DNA of 64,000 bases from assembly GCF_030406405.1 (NCBI RefSeq), contig NZ_JAUEPL010000027.1, forward strand, positions 1-64,000, in the 5' to 3' direction. The translations under genes were made by a program, and so were the position numbers. The notes beneath the pieces were generated by a model. That model saw only the letters and a program-made list of their open reading frames with translations. It made no database searches and had not been told where the DNA came from. This stretch comes from Streptomyces ficellus. GTDB lineage: Bacteria; Actinomycetota; Actinomycetes; Streptomycetales; Streptomycetaceae. Shown here piece after piece: positions 34,990 through 43,392 of this stretch (positions within the stretch are counted from its first letter, which is position 1; each line of letters opens with the position of its first letter).

Positions 34990-36360
34990 TCAGCACTCGA
35001 TGATGTTGACCGCGAGGCCGCCGCGGGCGGTCTCCTTGTACTTGACGCTCATGTCGGCGCCGGTCTCCTTCATGGTCTTGATGACCTTGTCGAGGGAGAC
35101 CTTGTGGCTGCCGTCGCCGCGCATCGCCATCCGGGCCGCCGTGACGGCCTTGACCGCCGCCATGCCGTTGCGCTCGATGCAGGGGATCTGGACCAGGCCG
35201 CCGACCGGGTCGCAGGTCAGGCCCAGATTGTGCTCCATGCCGATCTCGGCGGCGTTCTCCACCTGCTCGGGGCTGCCGCCCAGGACCTCGGCGAGCGCGC
35301 CGGCCGCCATCGAGCAGGCCGAGCCGACCTCGCCCTGGCAGCCGACCTCGGCGCCGGAGATGGAGGCGTTCTCCTTGAACAGCATGCCGATCGCGCCCGC
35401 GGCGAGCAGGAAGCGCACCACGCCCTCCTCGTCCGCGCCGGGCACGAAGTTCATGTAGTAGTGCAGGACCGCCGGGATGATGCCCGCGGCGCCGTTCGTC
35501 GGGGCGGTGACGACCCGGCCGCCGGCGGCGTTCTCCTCGTTCACGGCCATCGCGTACAGCGTGATCCACTCCATGGCGAGGGCCTGTGGGTCACCCTCGG
35601 AGCGCAGCTTGCGCGCGGTGTTCGCGGCGCGGCGGCGGACCTTCAGACCGCCGGGCAGGATGCCCTCGCGGGACATGCCGCGCGCCACGCACGCCTGCAT
35701 CACGCGCCAGATGTCCAGCAGCCCTTCGCGGATCTCCGCCTCGCTGCGCCAGGCCTTCTCGTTCTCCAGCATCAGCGCGGAGATCGACAGGCCGGTCTCC
35801 TTGGTGAGCCGCAGCAGCTCGTCACCGGTGCGGAAGGGGTAGGTCAGCACGGTGTCGTCGGGGACGATCGGGTTCTCGCCGCGCACCGCGTCGTCGTCCA
35901 CGACGAACCCGCCGCCGACCGAGTAGTACGTCTTCTCCAGCAGGGCCGTGCCCTGGTCGTCGTACGCCCACAGGGTCATGCCGTTGGCGTGGTACGGCAG
36001 TGCCTTGCGGCGGTGCAGGATCAGGTCCTCGTCGACGTCGAAGCCGATCTCGTGGACACCCAGCAGGTTGATGCGCCCGGCGGTCTTGATCCGCTCGACC
36101 TGCTCGTCGGCGGTCTCGACGTCGACCGTGCGCGGCGAGTTGCCCTCCAGGCCCAGCAGGACGGCCTTGGGGGTGCCGTGGCCGTGGCCGGTCGCGCCCA
36201 GCGAGCCGAACAGCTCGGCCCGTACCGAAGCGGTGTGGGCCAGCAGGCCCTCGTTCTTCAGGCGGCGGGCGAACATCGCGGCCGCGCGCATGGGGCCGAC
36301 CGTGTGGGAGCTGGACGGGCCGATGCCGATCGAGAACAGGTCGAAGACCGAGATGGCCAC
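34990..36360 (-). CDS. sdaA: L-serine ammonia-lyase (dehydratase), iron-sulphur type
   Basis: A single-chain [4Fe-4S] enzyme of 456 aa that converts L-serine to pyruvate and ammonia. Seen: the N-terminal beta domain FSIGIGPSSSHTVGPMRAA, then the alpha domain with cluster cysteines in GCQGEVGSACSM, LTCDPVGG and QIPCIERN, and the substrate loop APTNGAAGIIP. The GTG at 36360 is 6-7 bases after AAGGAG. Lies downstream of glyA, from which it is separated by a terminator hairpin, so it may have its own promoter as well. It removes serine made from glycine by glyA. Confidence 0.95.
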   Translation of the reverse strand: MAISVFDLFSIGIGPSSSHTVGPMRAAAMFARRLKNEGLLAHTASVRAELFGSLGATGHGHGTPKAVLLGLEGNSPRTVDVETADEQVERIKTAGRINLLGVHEIGFDVDEDLILHRRKALPYHANGMTLWAYDDQGTALLEKTYYSVGGGFVVDDDAVRGENPIVPDDTVLTYPFRTGDELLRLTKETGLSISALMLENEKAWRSEAEIREGLLDIWRVMQACVARGMSREGILPGGLKVRRRAANTARKLRSEGDPQALAMEWITLYAMAVNEENAAGGRVVTAPTNGAAGIIPAVLHYYMNFVPGADEEGVVRFLLAAGAIGMLFKENASISGAEVGCQGEVGSACSMAAGALAEVLGGSPEQVENAAEIGMEHNLGLTCDPVGGLVQIPCIERNGMAAVKAVTAARMAMRGDGSHKVSLDKVIKTMKETGADMSVKYKETARGGLAVNIIEC

Positions 36361-36434
36361 GGGAAACTCCTTGGGTGGGGAAGGCGCCGCTGTCTGCCGG
36401 GGTGGTGCAGGAGGGGCTGGGGTGGGGCAAGGGA

Positions 36435-36474
36435 CGGGGCACCGCACTCACTGTTCAGTGTGCGCGGTGCCCCG
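36435..36474 (-). terminator. Terminator between glyA and sdaA
   Basis: A perfect 11-bp stem, 36435-36445 with 36464-36474, plus an inner stem CACT/AGTG. It lies 37 bases after the glyA stop and ends the riboswitch-controlled transcript. Confidence 0.8.
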
Positions 36475-36510
36475 CAATCCAGTCTGTTACATACCTAACG
36501 CTGACAGAGG

Positions 36511-37770
36511 CTACAGACCAGGGTAAAGCGGGTGGGCCGCGGCCAGCGCCGAGACCCGGGCCTTGAGGGCGTCAGCGTCGTAGGCGGGCTTCAGCGCCTC
36601 GGCGATGATGTCGGCGACCTCGGTGAAGTCCTCCGCCTGGAAACCGCGCGTGGCCAGGGCCGGCGTGCCGATCCGCAGACCCGAGGTGACCATCGGGGGC
36701 CGCGGGTCGTTCGGGATCGCGTTGCGGTTGACGGTGATGCCGACCTCGTGGAGCCGGTCCTCGGCCTGCCGGCCGTCCAGCTCGCTGTTGCGCAGGTCGA
36801 CCAGGACCAGGTGCACGTCCGTGCCGCCGGACAGGACGGACACGCCGTGCTCGGCGACGTCCGCCTTGACCAGGCGCTCGGCCAGGATGCGGGCGCCGTC
36901 CAGGGTGCGCTGCTGGCGCTCCTTGAACTCCTCGGAGGCCGCGACCTTGAAGGAGACCGCCTTGGCCGCGATCACATGCTCCAGCGGACCACCCTGCTGA
37001 CCGGGGAAGACCGCCGAGTTGATCTTCTTGGCGAGCTCGGCCGTCGAGAGGATGACACCACCGCGCGGGCCACCGAGCGTCTTGTGGGTGGTGGTGGTGA
37101 CCACATGGGCGTGCGGCACCGGGTTGGGGTGCAGACCGGCGGCCACCAGGCCCGCGAAGTGTGCCATGTCGACCATCAGGTACGCGCCGACCTCGTCCGC
37201 GACCCGGCGGAAGGCCGCGAAGTCCAGCTGGCGGGGGTAGGCGGACCAGCCGGCGACGATCAGCTTCGGCTTGTGCTCCTTGGCGAGCTTCTCGACCTCT
37301 GCCATGTCGACCTGGCCGGTCGTGTCGTCCACGTGGTAGGCGACGACGTTGTAGAGCTTCCCGGAAAAGTTGATCTTCATGCCGTGGGTCAGGTGCCCGC
37401 CGTGGGCGAGGTTCAGACCCATGATCGTGTCGCCGGGCTTCAGCAGCGCGAACATCGCGGCGGCGTTGGCCTGCGCGCCGGAGTGCGGCTGGACGTTGGC
37501 GTGCTCGGCGCCGAAGAGCGCCTTGACGCGGTCGATGGCGATCTGCTCGACCACGTCGACGTGCTCGCAGCCGCCGTAGTAGCGGCGGCCGGGGTAGCCC
37601 TCGGCGTACTTGTTGGTGAGGACGGAGCCCTGGGCCTCCATGACCGCGACCGGAGCGAAGTTCTCCGAGGCGATCATTTCCAGGGTGGACTGCTGACGGT
37701 GGAGCTCGGCGTCGACGGCGGCGGCGACGTCCGGGTCGAGCTCATGGAGAGGGGTGTTCAGAAGCGACAT
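36511..37770 (-). CDS. glyA: Serine hydroxymethyltransferase
   Basis: A PLP enzyme of 419 aa that interconverts serine and glycine with tetrahydrofolate. Seen: the start LNTPLHELDPDVAAAVDAEL, STLEMIASENF, TNKYAEGYPGRRYYGGCE, and the PLP lysine in VTTTTHKTLGGPRGG near residue 225. The ATG at 37770 is preferred since AAGGA lies 9 bases before it; an ATG two codons earlier (37776) is too close. Lies 12 bp after gcvH in the same direction, so it is part of the glycine-cleavage operon and uses the methylene-THF made by it. Confidence 0.96.
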   Translation of the reverse strand: MSLLNTPLHELDPDVAAAVDAELHRQQSTLEMIASENFAPVAVMEAQGSVLTNKYAEGYPGRRYYGGCEHVDVVEQIAIDRVKALFGAEHANVQPHSGAQANAAAMFALLKPGDTIMGLNLAHGGHLTHGMKINFSGKLYNVVAYHVDDTTGQVDMAEVEKLAKEHKPKLIVAGWSAYPRQLDFAAFRRVADEVGAYLMVDMAHFAGLVAAGLHPNPVPHAHVVTTTTHKTLGGPRGGVILSTAELAKKINSAVFPGQQGGPLEHVIAAKAVSFKVAASEEFKERQQRTLDGARILAERLVKADVAEHGVSVLSGGTDVHLVLVDLRNSELDGRQAEDRLHEVGITVNRNAIPNDPRPPMVTSGLRIGTPALATRGFQAEDFTEVADIIAEALKPAYDADALKARVSALAAAHPLYPGL

Positions 37771-37782
37771 GGCCATCCGTCC

Positions 37783-38160
37783 TTAGGCGCCGGAGAACTC
37801 GGTGTACTCGTCCGCGGAGAGCAGGTCCTTCGGCTCCTCCGCGACCCGTACCTTGAAGAGCCAGCCGCCCTCGAAGGGGGCGGTGTTCACCAGCGACGGG
37901 TCGTCCACGACGTCCTGGTTGGCCTCGACGACCTCACCGGTCACCGGGGAGTAGAGGTCGCTGACGGACTTGGTCGACTCCAGCTCACCGCAGGTCTCGC
38001 CCGCGGTCACCGTGTCACCGACCTCCGGGAGCTGGACGTACACGACATCGCCCAGGGCGTTCGCCGCGTGCTCCGTGATGCCGACCGTCGACACGCCGTC
38101 CTCGGCGGCCGACAGCCACTCGTGCTCCTTGCTGTAGCGCAGCTGCTGGGGGTTGCTCAT
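37783..38160 (-). CDS. gcvH: Glycine cleavage system H protein
   Basis: A lipoyl carrier protein of 125 aa for the glycine cleavage complex. Seen: the start RYSKEHEWL, GITEHAANALGDVVYVQLPEVG, and the lipoylation site ESTKSVSD with K64. Placed between gcvT (58 bp upstream) and glyA. The complex converts glycine to CO2, NH3 and methylene-THF. gcvP is not in this block; its absence next to gcvT and gcvH is common in Streptomyces. Confidence 0.97.
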   Translation of the reverse strand: MSNPQQLRYSKEHEWLSAAEDGVSTVGITEHAANALGDVVYVQLPEVGDTVTAGETCGELESTKSVSDLYSPVTGEVVEANQDVVDDPSLVNTAPFEGGWLFKVRVAEEPKDLLSADEYTEFSGA

Positions 38161-38218
38161 GACTGGAATTCTCCTGTACGCGGGGGAGTGCTGGTGAACG
38201 GGGGAGTGGTGCGCGAGG

Positions 38219-39334
38219 TCACTTCTGGCGCTTGTAGAAGGGGAGCGCCACGACGTCGTACGGCTCATGGGTACCGCGGATGTCGACACCGACGCCCTCG
38301 GTGCCCGGCGCGGCGTGCTCCGCGTCCACGTACGCAATGGCGATCGGCTTGCCCAGCGTCGGCGACGGGGCGCCGGAGGTCACCTCGCCGATGACCGTGC
38401 CGTCCGCCACCACGGCCATCCCGGCGCGCGGCACCCGGCGGCCCCGGGCGACCAGCCCGGCGAGCTTGCGCGGCGGCTTGGTGGCGGCGCGCTCGGCGGC
38501 GGCCGCCAGGGCGTCCCGGCCGACGAAGTCGTCGCCCTTCTCGAACTTGACCACCCGGCCCAGACCCGCGTCGAACGGGGTCAGGTCGGTCCTCAGCTCG
38601 TGCCCGTACAGCGGCATGCCCGCCTCCAGGCGCAGCGTGTCGCGGCAGGACAGGCCGCACGGGATCAGGCCGGCCGGGGCGCCCGCCTCCGTCAGCGCCT
38701 GCCACAGCTTCTCGGCGTGCCGCGGCTCGACGAACAGCTCGAAGCCGTCCTCGCCGGTGTAGCCGGTACGGGCGATCAGCGCGGGGACGCCCGCGACGGT
38801 GCCGGGCAGGCCCGCGTAGTACTTCAGCCCGTCCAGGTCGGCGTCGGTAAGAGCCTTCAGGATGCCGGGGGACTCGGGGCCCTGGATCGCGAGCAGCGCG
38901 TACGCGTCGCGGTCGTCGCGTACGTCGGCGTCGAACCCGGCGGCCCGCTCGGTCAGCGCCTCCAGCACGATCTGGGCGTTGGAGGCGTTGGCGACGACCA
39001 TGTATTCCTGCTCCTGGAGCCGGTACACGATCAGATCGTCCAGGATGCCGCCGTCCTCGCGGCAGATCATCGTGTAGCGGGCGCGGCCGACGCCGACGCC
39101 GGCGAGGTCGCCGACGAGCGCGTAGTTCAGGAAGTCCGCGGCCTGCGGTCCGGTGACGGTGATCTCACCCATGTGGGAGAGGTCGAAGAGGCCGGCCTTC
39201 GTGCGGACGGCGTTGTGCTCGTCGCGCTCGCTCCCGTACCGCAGCGGCATGTCCCAGCCCGCGAAGTCGGTCATGGTCGCGCCCAGCGCCCGATGCACGG
39301 CATCGAGGGCGGTCAGGCGGGGGGCAGTGCTCAT
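38219..39334 (-). CDS. gcvT: Glycine cleavage system T protein (aminomethyltransferase)
   Basis: A folate-dependent aminomethyltransferase of 371 aa. Seen: FAGWDMPLRYGSERDEH near residue 24, LSHMGEITVTGPQA, RTGYTGEDGFELF near residue 190, and RLEAGMPLYGHEL with PFDAGLGR. The ATG at 39334 has GGGA about 10 bases before it. It is the first gene of the operon gcvT-gcvH-glyA, and its leader carries a tandem glycine riboswitch, so glycine should switch on its own breakdown. Confidence 0.97.
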   Translation of the reverse strand: MSTAPRLTALDAVHRALGATMTDFAGWDMPLRYGSERDEHNAVRTKAGLFDLSHMGEITVTGPQAADFLNYALVGDLAGVGVGRARYTMICREDGGILDDLIVYRLQEQEYMVVANASNAQIVLEALTERAAGFDADVRDDRDAYALLAIQGPESPGILKALTDADLDGLKYYAGLPGTVAGVPALIARTGYTGEDGFELFVEPRHAEKLWQALTEAGAPAGLIPCGLSCRDTLRLEAGMPLYGHELRTDLTPFDAGLGRVVKFEKGDDFVGRDALAAAAERAATKPPRKLAGLVARGRRVPRAGMAVVADGTVIGEVTSGAPSPTLGKPIAIAYVDAEHAAPGTEGVGVDIRGTHEPYDVVALPFYKRQK

Positions 39335-39375
39335 GGATGTGGCTCCCAGGGGGCATGGCTCGAAGACGGTCCTCC

Positions 39376-39572
39376 CCATCTGTCATCGGAACCTGAGAGG
39401 TTCACCGTGACCGTACGGGACGGTCTTCGGCTTGCACCTTGGGTGGAGCCGCCGGGGCGGCCCGCTTTTCAGATCTGCCTCATCCACGCGGTACGGGGCC
39501 TGAGAGATTCAAGGGAGGAACTTGCTCCTTCGGCGCCCGGGGCGGTAGGCCCCGGAACTCTCCCGCGCGGAT
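39376..39572 (-). promoter_or_regulatory. Tandem glycine riboswitch upstream of gcvT
   Basis: Read on the minus strand, aptamer I (about 39572-39490) shows GGGAGAGTTCC, then GCGCCGAAGGAGCAAG and AATCTCTCAGG. Aptamer II (about 39478-39376) shows CCACCCAAGGTGCAAG and AACCTCTCAGGTTCC. These are the conserved glycine-aptamer core segments, present twice with a short linker. Aptamer II lacks the usual GGAGAG at its 5' side. The leader ends about 42 bases before the gcvT start, so the switch may work at translation or early termination. In known cases glycine binding turns expression on. Confidence 0.92.
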
Positions 39573-39667
39573 TCGAGCGGCCGGTATGCGGTTGTCGGTA
39601 CGGTCGTGGGGACCGCACTGCGCTTGGCGCGCACATCATTGCACGCGGGGTCTGATCGGCAAATCAC

Positions 39668-39695
39668 TTGTGACTCATTACCCTTTCTTTACACT
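39668..39695 (+). promoter_or_regulatory. Probable sigma-HrdB type promoter of the P-loop gene
   Basis: TTGTGA at 39668-39673 and TACACT at 39690-39695 are separated by 16 bases in an unusually A+T-rich patch. The site lies 43 bases before the ATG of the next gene. Confidence 0.55.
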
Positions 39696-39738
39696 TCTTG
39701 GGCAAGGGTCGGTTCCGGACCTAGCAGGGGGAGCAGCG

Positions 39739-40389
39739 ATGACGGTGCAGCGGACCGAGGCGTACGCGACGACCGCCGGGGTGCCCGCGGGCGGGCGGGC
39801 CCTCGTGGCGCCCGCCCTGCCGGTCGTGCGCGACCTGCGGGACCGGGGCGGGCGCGGCCCACGGGCGCTGACCTTCGCGGCCGGTGACCTGGTGGTCGTC
39901 TCGGGACTGCCGGGCAGCGGCAAGTCCACCCTCATCGCCCGCGCCGCCCAGGGACGGGGCATCGACTCCCAGGACGCCCGGGAGCGGTGGGAGCGCCGGG
40001 TGCCGGGCTTCCTGCCGTACGCGGTCTACCGCCCCCTCGTCCGGCTCGCGCACTACGCGGGGCTGCGCCGGGCGCTGCGCTCGGGGAAGAGCGTGGTGGT
40101 CCACGACTGCGGTACGCAGGCCTGGGTGCGGCGCTGGCTGGCCCGCGAGGCCGGGCGGCGCGGCAGCGCCCTGCACCTGCTCCTGCTGGACGTCGAGCCC
40201 GGCACGGCCCGGGAGGGCCAGCGGGAGCGCGGCCGTGGCGTGTCGGGGTACGCCTTCGCGCGGCACCGCAGGGCGGTCGGGCGGCTGGTGCGGGACGCGG
40301 AGCGGGGCGTCGTGCCCTGGGGCTGCGCGTCCGCGGTGCTGCTGGACCGCCCGGCCGCCTCCGCGCTGACGCGTATCGCGTTCGCCTGA
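39739..40389 (+). CDS. P-loop ATPase/kinase-like protein (AAA_33 type)
   Basis: A 216-aa cytosolic protein. Seen: Walker A GLPGSGKST at residues 56-64, a short segment SQDARERW that may replace the usual substrate-binding aspartate region, a VVHDCGTQAWVRRWLA strand-helix with the probable Walker B-like Asp, and an Arg-rich lid (QRERGRGVSGYAFARHRR). The pattern fits small zeta-toxin/chloramphenicol-phosphotransferase-like kinases that act on metabolites or RNA; the substrate is unknown. ATG at 39739 with AGGGGGA before it. It sits divergently from the riboswitch operon and just before two SseB genes. Confidence 0.8.
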   Translation: MTVQRTEAYATTAGVPAGGRALVAPALPVVRDLRDRGGRGPRALTFAAGDLVVVSGLPGSGKSTLIARAAQGRGIDSQDARERWERRVPGFLPYAVYRPLVRLAHYAGLRRALRSGKSVVVHDCGTQAWVRRWLAREAGRRGSALHLLLLDVEPGTAREGQRERGRGVSGYAFARHRRAVGRLVRDAERGVVPWGCASAVLLDRPAASALTRIAFA

Positions 40390-40462
40390 CACGGGCGGGC
40401 CGGCCCCGCGTTAGGGTGCTGCGGGCAGCGACAGGCACGCGCGGGAAGGACCGGAAGCACCA

Positions 40463-41200
40463 GTGGACACTGCATGGCCGGGCAACGAACTCGAAGAGGT
40501 GCTCGCCGCCTCGCTCGGCAACCCCGCGGCCGGCGGCCGCCTCGTCGAGGTGCTGGGCCGCAGCCCCCTGTGGGTGCCCCTGCCGAACGGCGGCGGCCCC
40601 GACAGTCCGGACCTGGACCTGCCGACGCTGGAGATCGACGGCCAGGCGTACGTCCCCGTCTTCAGCTCCGAGCAGGAGTTCCTGCGCTGCGTCGGCGCCC
40701 ACATGCCGTACACCGTCGCCCCGGCCGTCGAGTTCGCGCGCGGCCTGCCGCCGCAGCTCGGTATCGCCGTGAACCCCGGCGGCGCGGTCGGCGCCCCGCT
40801 GCCGCCGCCCGCCGTGGCCGAGCTGTGCCGGGCCGGCCGCACACCCCTGGACGGCGCGAGCGGCGCCCGCGTACGGCTGTTCGAGCCGGACTGGCAGGAC
40901 GACCCGGTCGACCTGCTGTCCGCCGCGGCCGCCGAGTTCGACGCCACCGGCACGGTCCTCACCGCCCGCCGCTGCCTCGCCAGCATCGAGGGCGACAGCC
41001 CGACGCTCTTCATCGGCGTCCAGCTGTCCTCCTGGGAGGGCGCCGACCGTAACGTACCGATGGACGCCCTCGGCCGGGCGCTGGGCCGCGTACGGGTGCC
41101 ATGGCCGGTCAACATGGTCCTGCTCGACATCGCGCACGACCCCGTGGGCGACTGGATGCTGGAGAAGATACGGCCCTTCTACCAGCGCGGGCACGCATAA
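40463..41200 (+). CDS. sseB: SseB-family protein (enhanced serine sensitivity), N-terminal type
   Basis: A 245-aa soluble protein. Seen: an N-terminal SseB domain with LVEVLGRSPLWVPLP near residue 27 and VPVFSSEQEFLRC near residue 70, then an SseB C-terminal domain ending DPVGDWMLEKIRPFYQRG. E. coli SseB was named for raised serine sensitivity when overexpressed; its biochemical role is not settled. The GTG at 40463 is preceded by GGAAG. Followed after 36 bp by a second SseB-like gene, and next to the serine/glycine genes. Confidence 0.82.
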   Translation: MDTAWPGNELEEVLAASLGNPAAGGRLVEVLGRSPLWVPLPNGGGPDSPDLDLPTLEIDGQAYVPVFSSEQEFLRCVGAHMPYTVAPAVEFARGLPPQLGIAVNPGGAVGAPLPPPAVAELCRAGRTPLDGASGARVRLFEPDWQDDPVDLLSAAAAEFDATGTVLTARRCLASIEGDSPTLFIGVQLSSWEGADRNVPMDALGRALGRVRVPWPVNMVLLDIAHDPVGDWMLEKIRPFYQRGHA

Positions 41201-41236
41201 GCTGGTGGGGTGGATGGAAGAGGGGCGGGACCCAGG

Positions 41237-42028
41237 GTGAGCGCGTCAGGCACCGCGGCGGCCGGGCAGGCGGCCGGGCAGGTCGAGCACCTGCTGAGCC
41301 AGGTGACGCCCGGACGCTACGACGCGTACGAGGCGCTGCTGCACGCCCTCGCCGACGGCCGGCTCTGGATGCTGCTGTGGCACGGTCAGGCCGGCTCGCC
41401 CGACGCCCAGTACGGGAACATGGAGGTCGACGGCCTCGGGTACGCGCCGTGCGTCACCTCCACCCAGGAGCTGGCCGCCTCCGGCTGGAACCGCGCCCAC
41501 GAGGTCATCAGCGGGCGCGACATCGCCCGCGCCCTCTACCCCGAGCGCTGGGGCATCTGGCTCAACCCGCACGCCCCGGGCGGCGGCCTCGGCATCCCGT
41601 GGCCGGACCTGCGCCGTATCGCCACCGGCCTCGACCGGATGCCCGCCGGACCGCTCAAGCTGTCCGAACCGGCCATCGAGATCCCCCAGTTCTACGCCCT
41701 GCTCACGCAGAACGCCCACCGCACCCCCGCCGTCCGCTCGCTGCGCCGCGCCTGGGTGCAGCCGGCCCTCGGCACCCCGTACCTCGCCATCGGCCTGGAC
41801 CTGTACGACACCGGCCAGGCGGCGGTGGACGCGGTGCGCGCGATGATGCGGCAGACGGTCGCCGCCGTCCCCGACGGGCTGCCCGTGTCGACGGTCGCGA
41901 TGTCCGACGAGTACGACCCGGTGACCATGTGGCTGCGGGCCAACGCCCGCCCCTTCTACGACCGCGAGGCGCACGCCACCGCCCCCCTCGTGCCCGGCGC
42001 CGGGTACGGCTACCCGCCCCGGGGCTGA
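41237..42028 (+). CDS. Second SseB-like protein
   Basis: A protein of about 263 aa with the same two-part layout and closing motif (DPVTMWLRANARPFYDREAH) as its neighbour. Its first part is more divergent (RYDAYEALLHALADGRLWMLLWHGQ). A GTG at 41237 is chosen with GAGGGGCGGG before it; an in-frame GTG at 41210 would give nine more residues. The two genes look like an ancient tandem pair working together, probably as a heteromer. The function is inferred only from the family name. Confidence 0.78.
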   Translation: MSASGTAAAGQAAGQVEHLLSQVTPGRYDAYEALLHALADGRLWMLLWHGQAGSPDAQYGNMEVDGLGYAPCVTSTQELAASGWNRAHEVISGRDIARALYPERWGIWLNPHAPGGGLGIPWPDLRRIATGLDRMPAGPLKLSEPAIEIPQFYALLTQNAHRTPAVRSLRRAWVQPALGTPYLAIGLDLYDTGQAAVDAVRAMMRQTVAAVPDGLPVSTVAMSDEYDPVTMWLRANARPFYDREAHATAPLVPGAGYGYPPRG

Positions 42029-42309
42029 CGCGACCACTTGTCCGTTTCGGTGGAGTAGCGGCCGAGTTGGTCCGCTCAGGCGATCACCTCGTCCGGATAA
42101 CGGAAGCCCACGGACCGCATCACGGTTGCGCAAACATTCCCCGTGAGGGCTGGCGGGTGATCGTGAACCCATTGAAGACTCCCCCCAACCAGGGGGCGTC
42201 GTACATGCGTGCTGCGCACTTCCGTACCCCCTGAACGGACCGCACCGCAGACCCGGGCGGCCTGTCGAGCACTGTCGGCGACCGTCGGCACGGGCGAGCA
42301 CGAGGGACG

Positions 42310-43308
42310 ATGACCGCACCCATGGAGACCACCGGATCGCAGGCCGAAGCAGCGCCTGAGGCCGTACCCGAAGGTGTCAAGTCCAAGCAGATCGAAGGTC
42401 GTTCACTCGGTCAGATCGCCTGGACCCGCTTCAAGCGGGACAGGATCGCCGTGACCGGCGGAGTGGTCGTCATTCTGCTCATCCTGATCGCGGCGCTCTC
42501 CCGGCCGATCCAGGCGATGCTGGGCCTCGACCCGAACGCCTTCCAGCAGGACCTCGTCGACCCCAACACCTCGCTCCCCAAGGGCGGGTTCGGCGGCATG
42601 AGCTGGGACCACCCGCTCGGTGTCGACCCGAAGTTCGGCCGCGACATCCTCGCCCGCATCCTCGAAGGCTCCTGGGTCTCGCTGGTCGTCGCCTTCGGCG
42701 CGACGGTCCTGTCCAACGTCATCGGCGTGGTGATGGGCCTGATCGCCGGCTACTACGGCGGCCGCGTGGACACCTTCGTCAGCCGGCTGATGGACACCTT
42801 CCTCGCCTTCCCGCTGCTGCTGTTCGCCATCGCCATCTCGGCGACCCTCCAGGGCGGCGCGTTCGGCCTGCAGGGCCTGCCCCTGCACATCAGTGTGCTC
42901 ATCTTCGTGATCGGCTTTTTCAACTGGCCCTACATGGCCCGTATCGTGCGGGGGCAGACCCTGGCGCTGCGCGAGCGCGAGTTCATCGACGCCTCGCGCG
43001 GGATGGGGGCCAAGGGCCCGTACATCCTCTTCCGCGAGCTGCTGCCGAACCTCGTGGGGCCGATCACCGTCTACGCGACACTGCTCATTCCGACCAACAT
43101 CATCTTCGAGGCGTCGCTCAGCTTCCTCGGCGTCGGAATCCAGCCACCGCAGGCCTCGTGGGGCGGCATGCTGAGGGAGGCGGTCACCTTCTTCGAAGTC
43201 GACCCGCAGTTCATGCTCGTCCCCGGCCTCGCGATCTTCATCACCGTACTGGCCTTCAACCTGCTCGGTGATGGCCTTCGGGACGCTCTCGACCCGCGCA
43301 GCCGCTGA
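42310..43308 (+). CDS. Oligopeptide/dipeptide ABC transporter permease (OppC type)
   Basis: A membrane permease of 332 aa. Seen: a cytosolic N-terminal extension, a first TM at about 47-63, a periplasm-side loop with HPLGVDPKFGRDILARI, five further TMs, and the ATPase-contact EAA loop EFIDASRGMGAKGPYILFRE near residue 225. First gene of a five-gene operon (C-A-B-D-F) for peptide uptake. The 281-bp leader before it has a small G/C hairpin at about 42181-42199 and no clear promoter. Confidence 0.93.
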   Translation: MTAPMETTGSQAEAAPEAVPEGVKSKQIEGRSLGQIAWTRFKRDRIAVTGGVVVILLILIAALSRPIQAMLGLDPNAFQQDLVDPNTSLPKGGFGGMSWDHPLGVDPKFGRDILARILEGSWVSLVVAFGATVLSNVIGVVMGLIAGYYGGRVDTFVSRLMDTFLAFPLLLFAIAISATLQGGAFGLQGLPLHISVLIFVIGFFNWPYMARIVRGQTLALREREFIDASRGMGAKGPYILFRELLPNLVGPITVYATLLIPTNIIFEASLSFLGVGIQPPQASWGGMLREAVTFFEVDPQFMLVPGLAIFITVLAFNLLGDGLRDALDPRSR

Positions 43309-43392
43309 CGTCTGCCACGTCATCCGCGGCGGCTTCCGCCGGGCCGGAACCGTACCGGCAAGTTTCCGAAAACAAAGGGGAGTTCGACGAAA

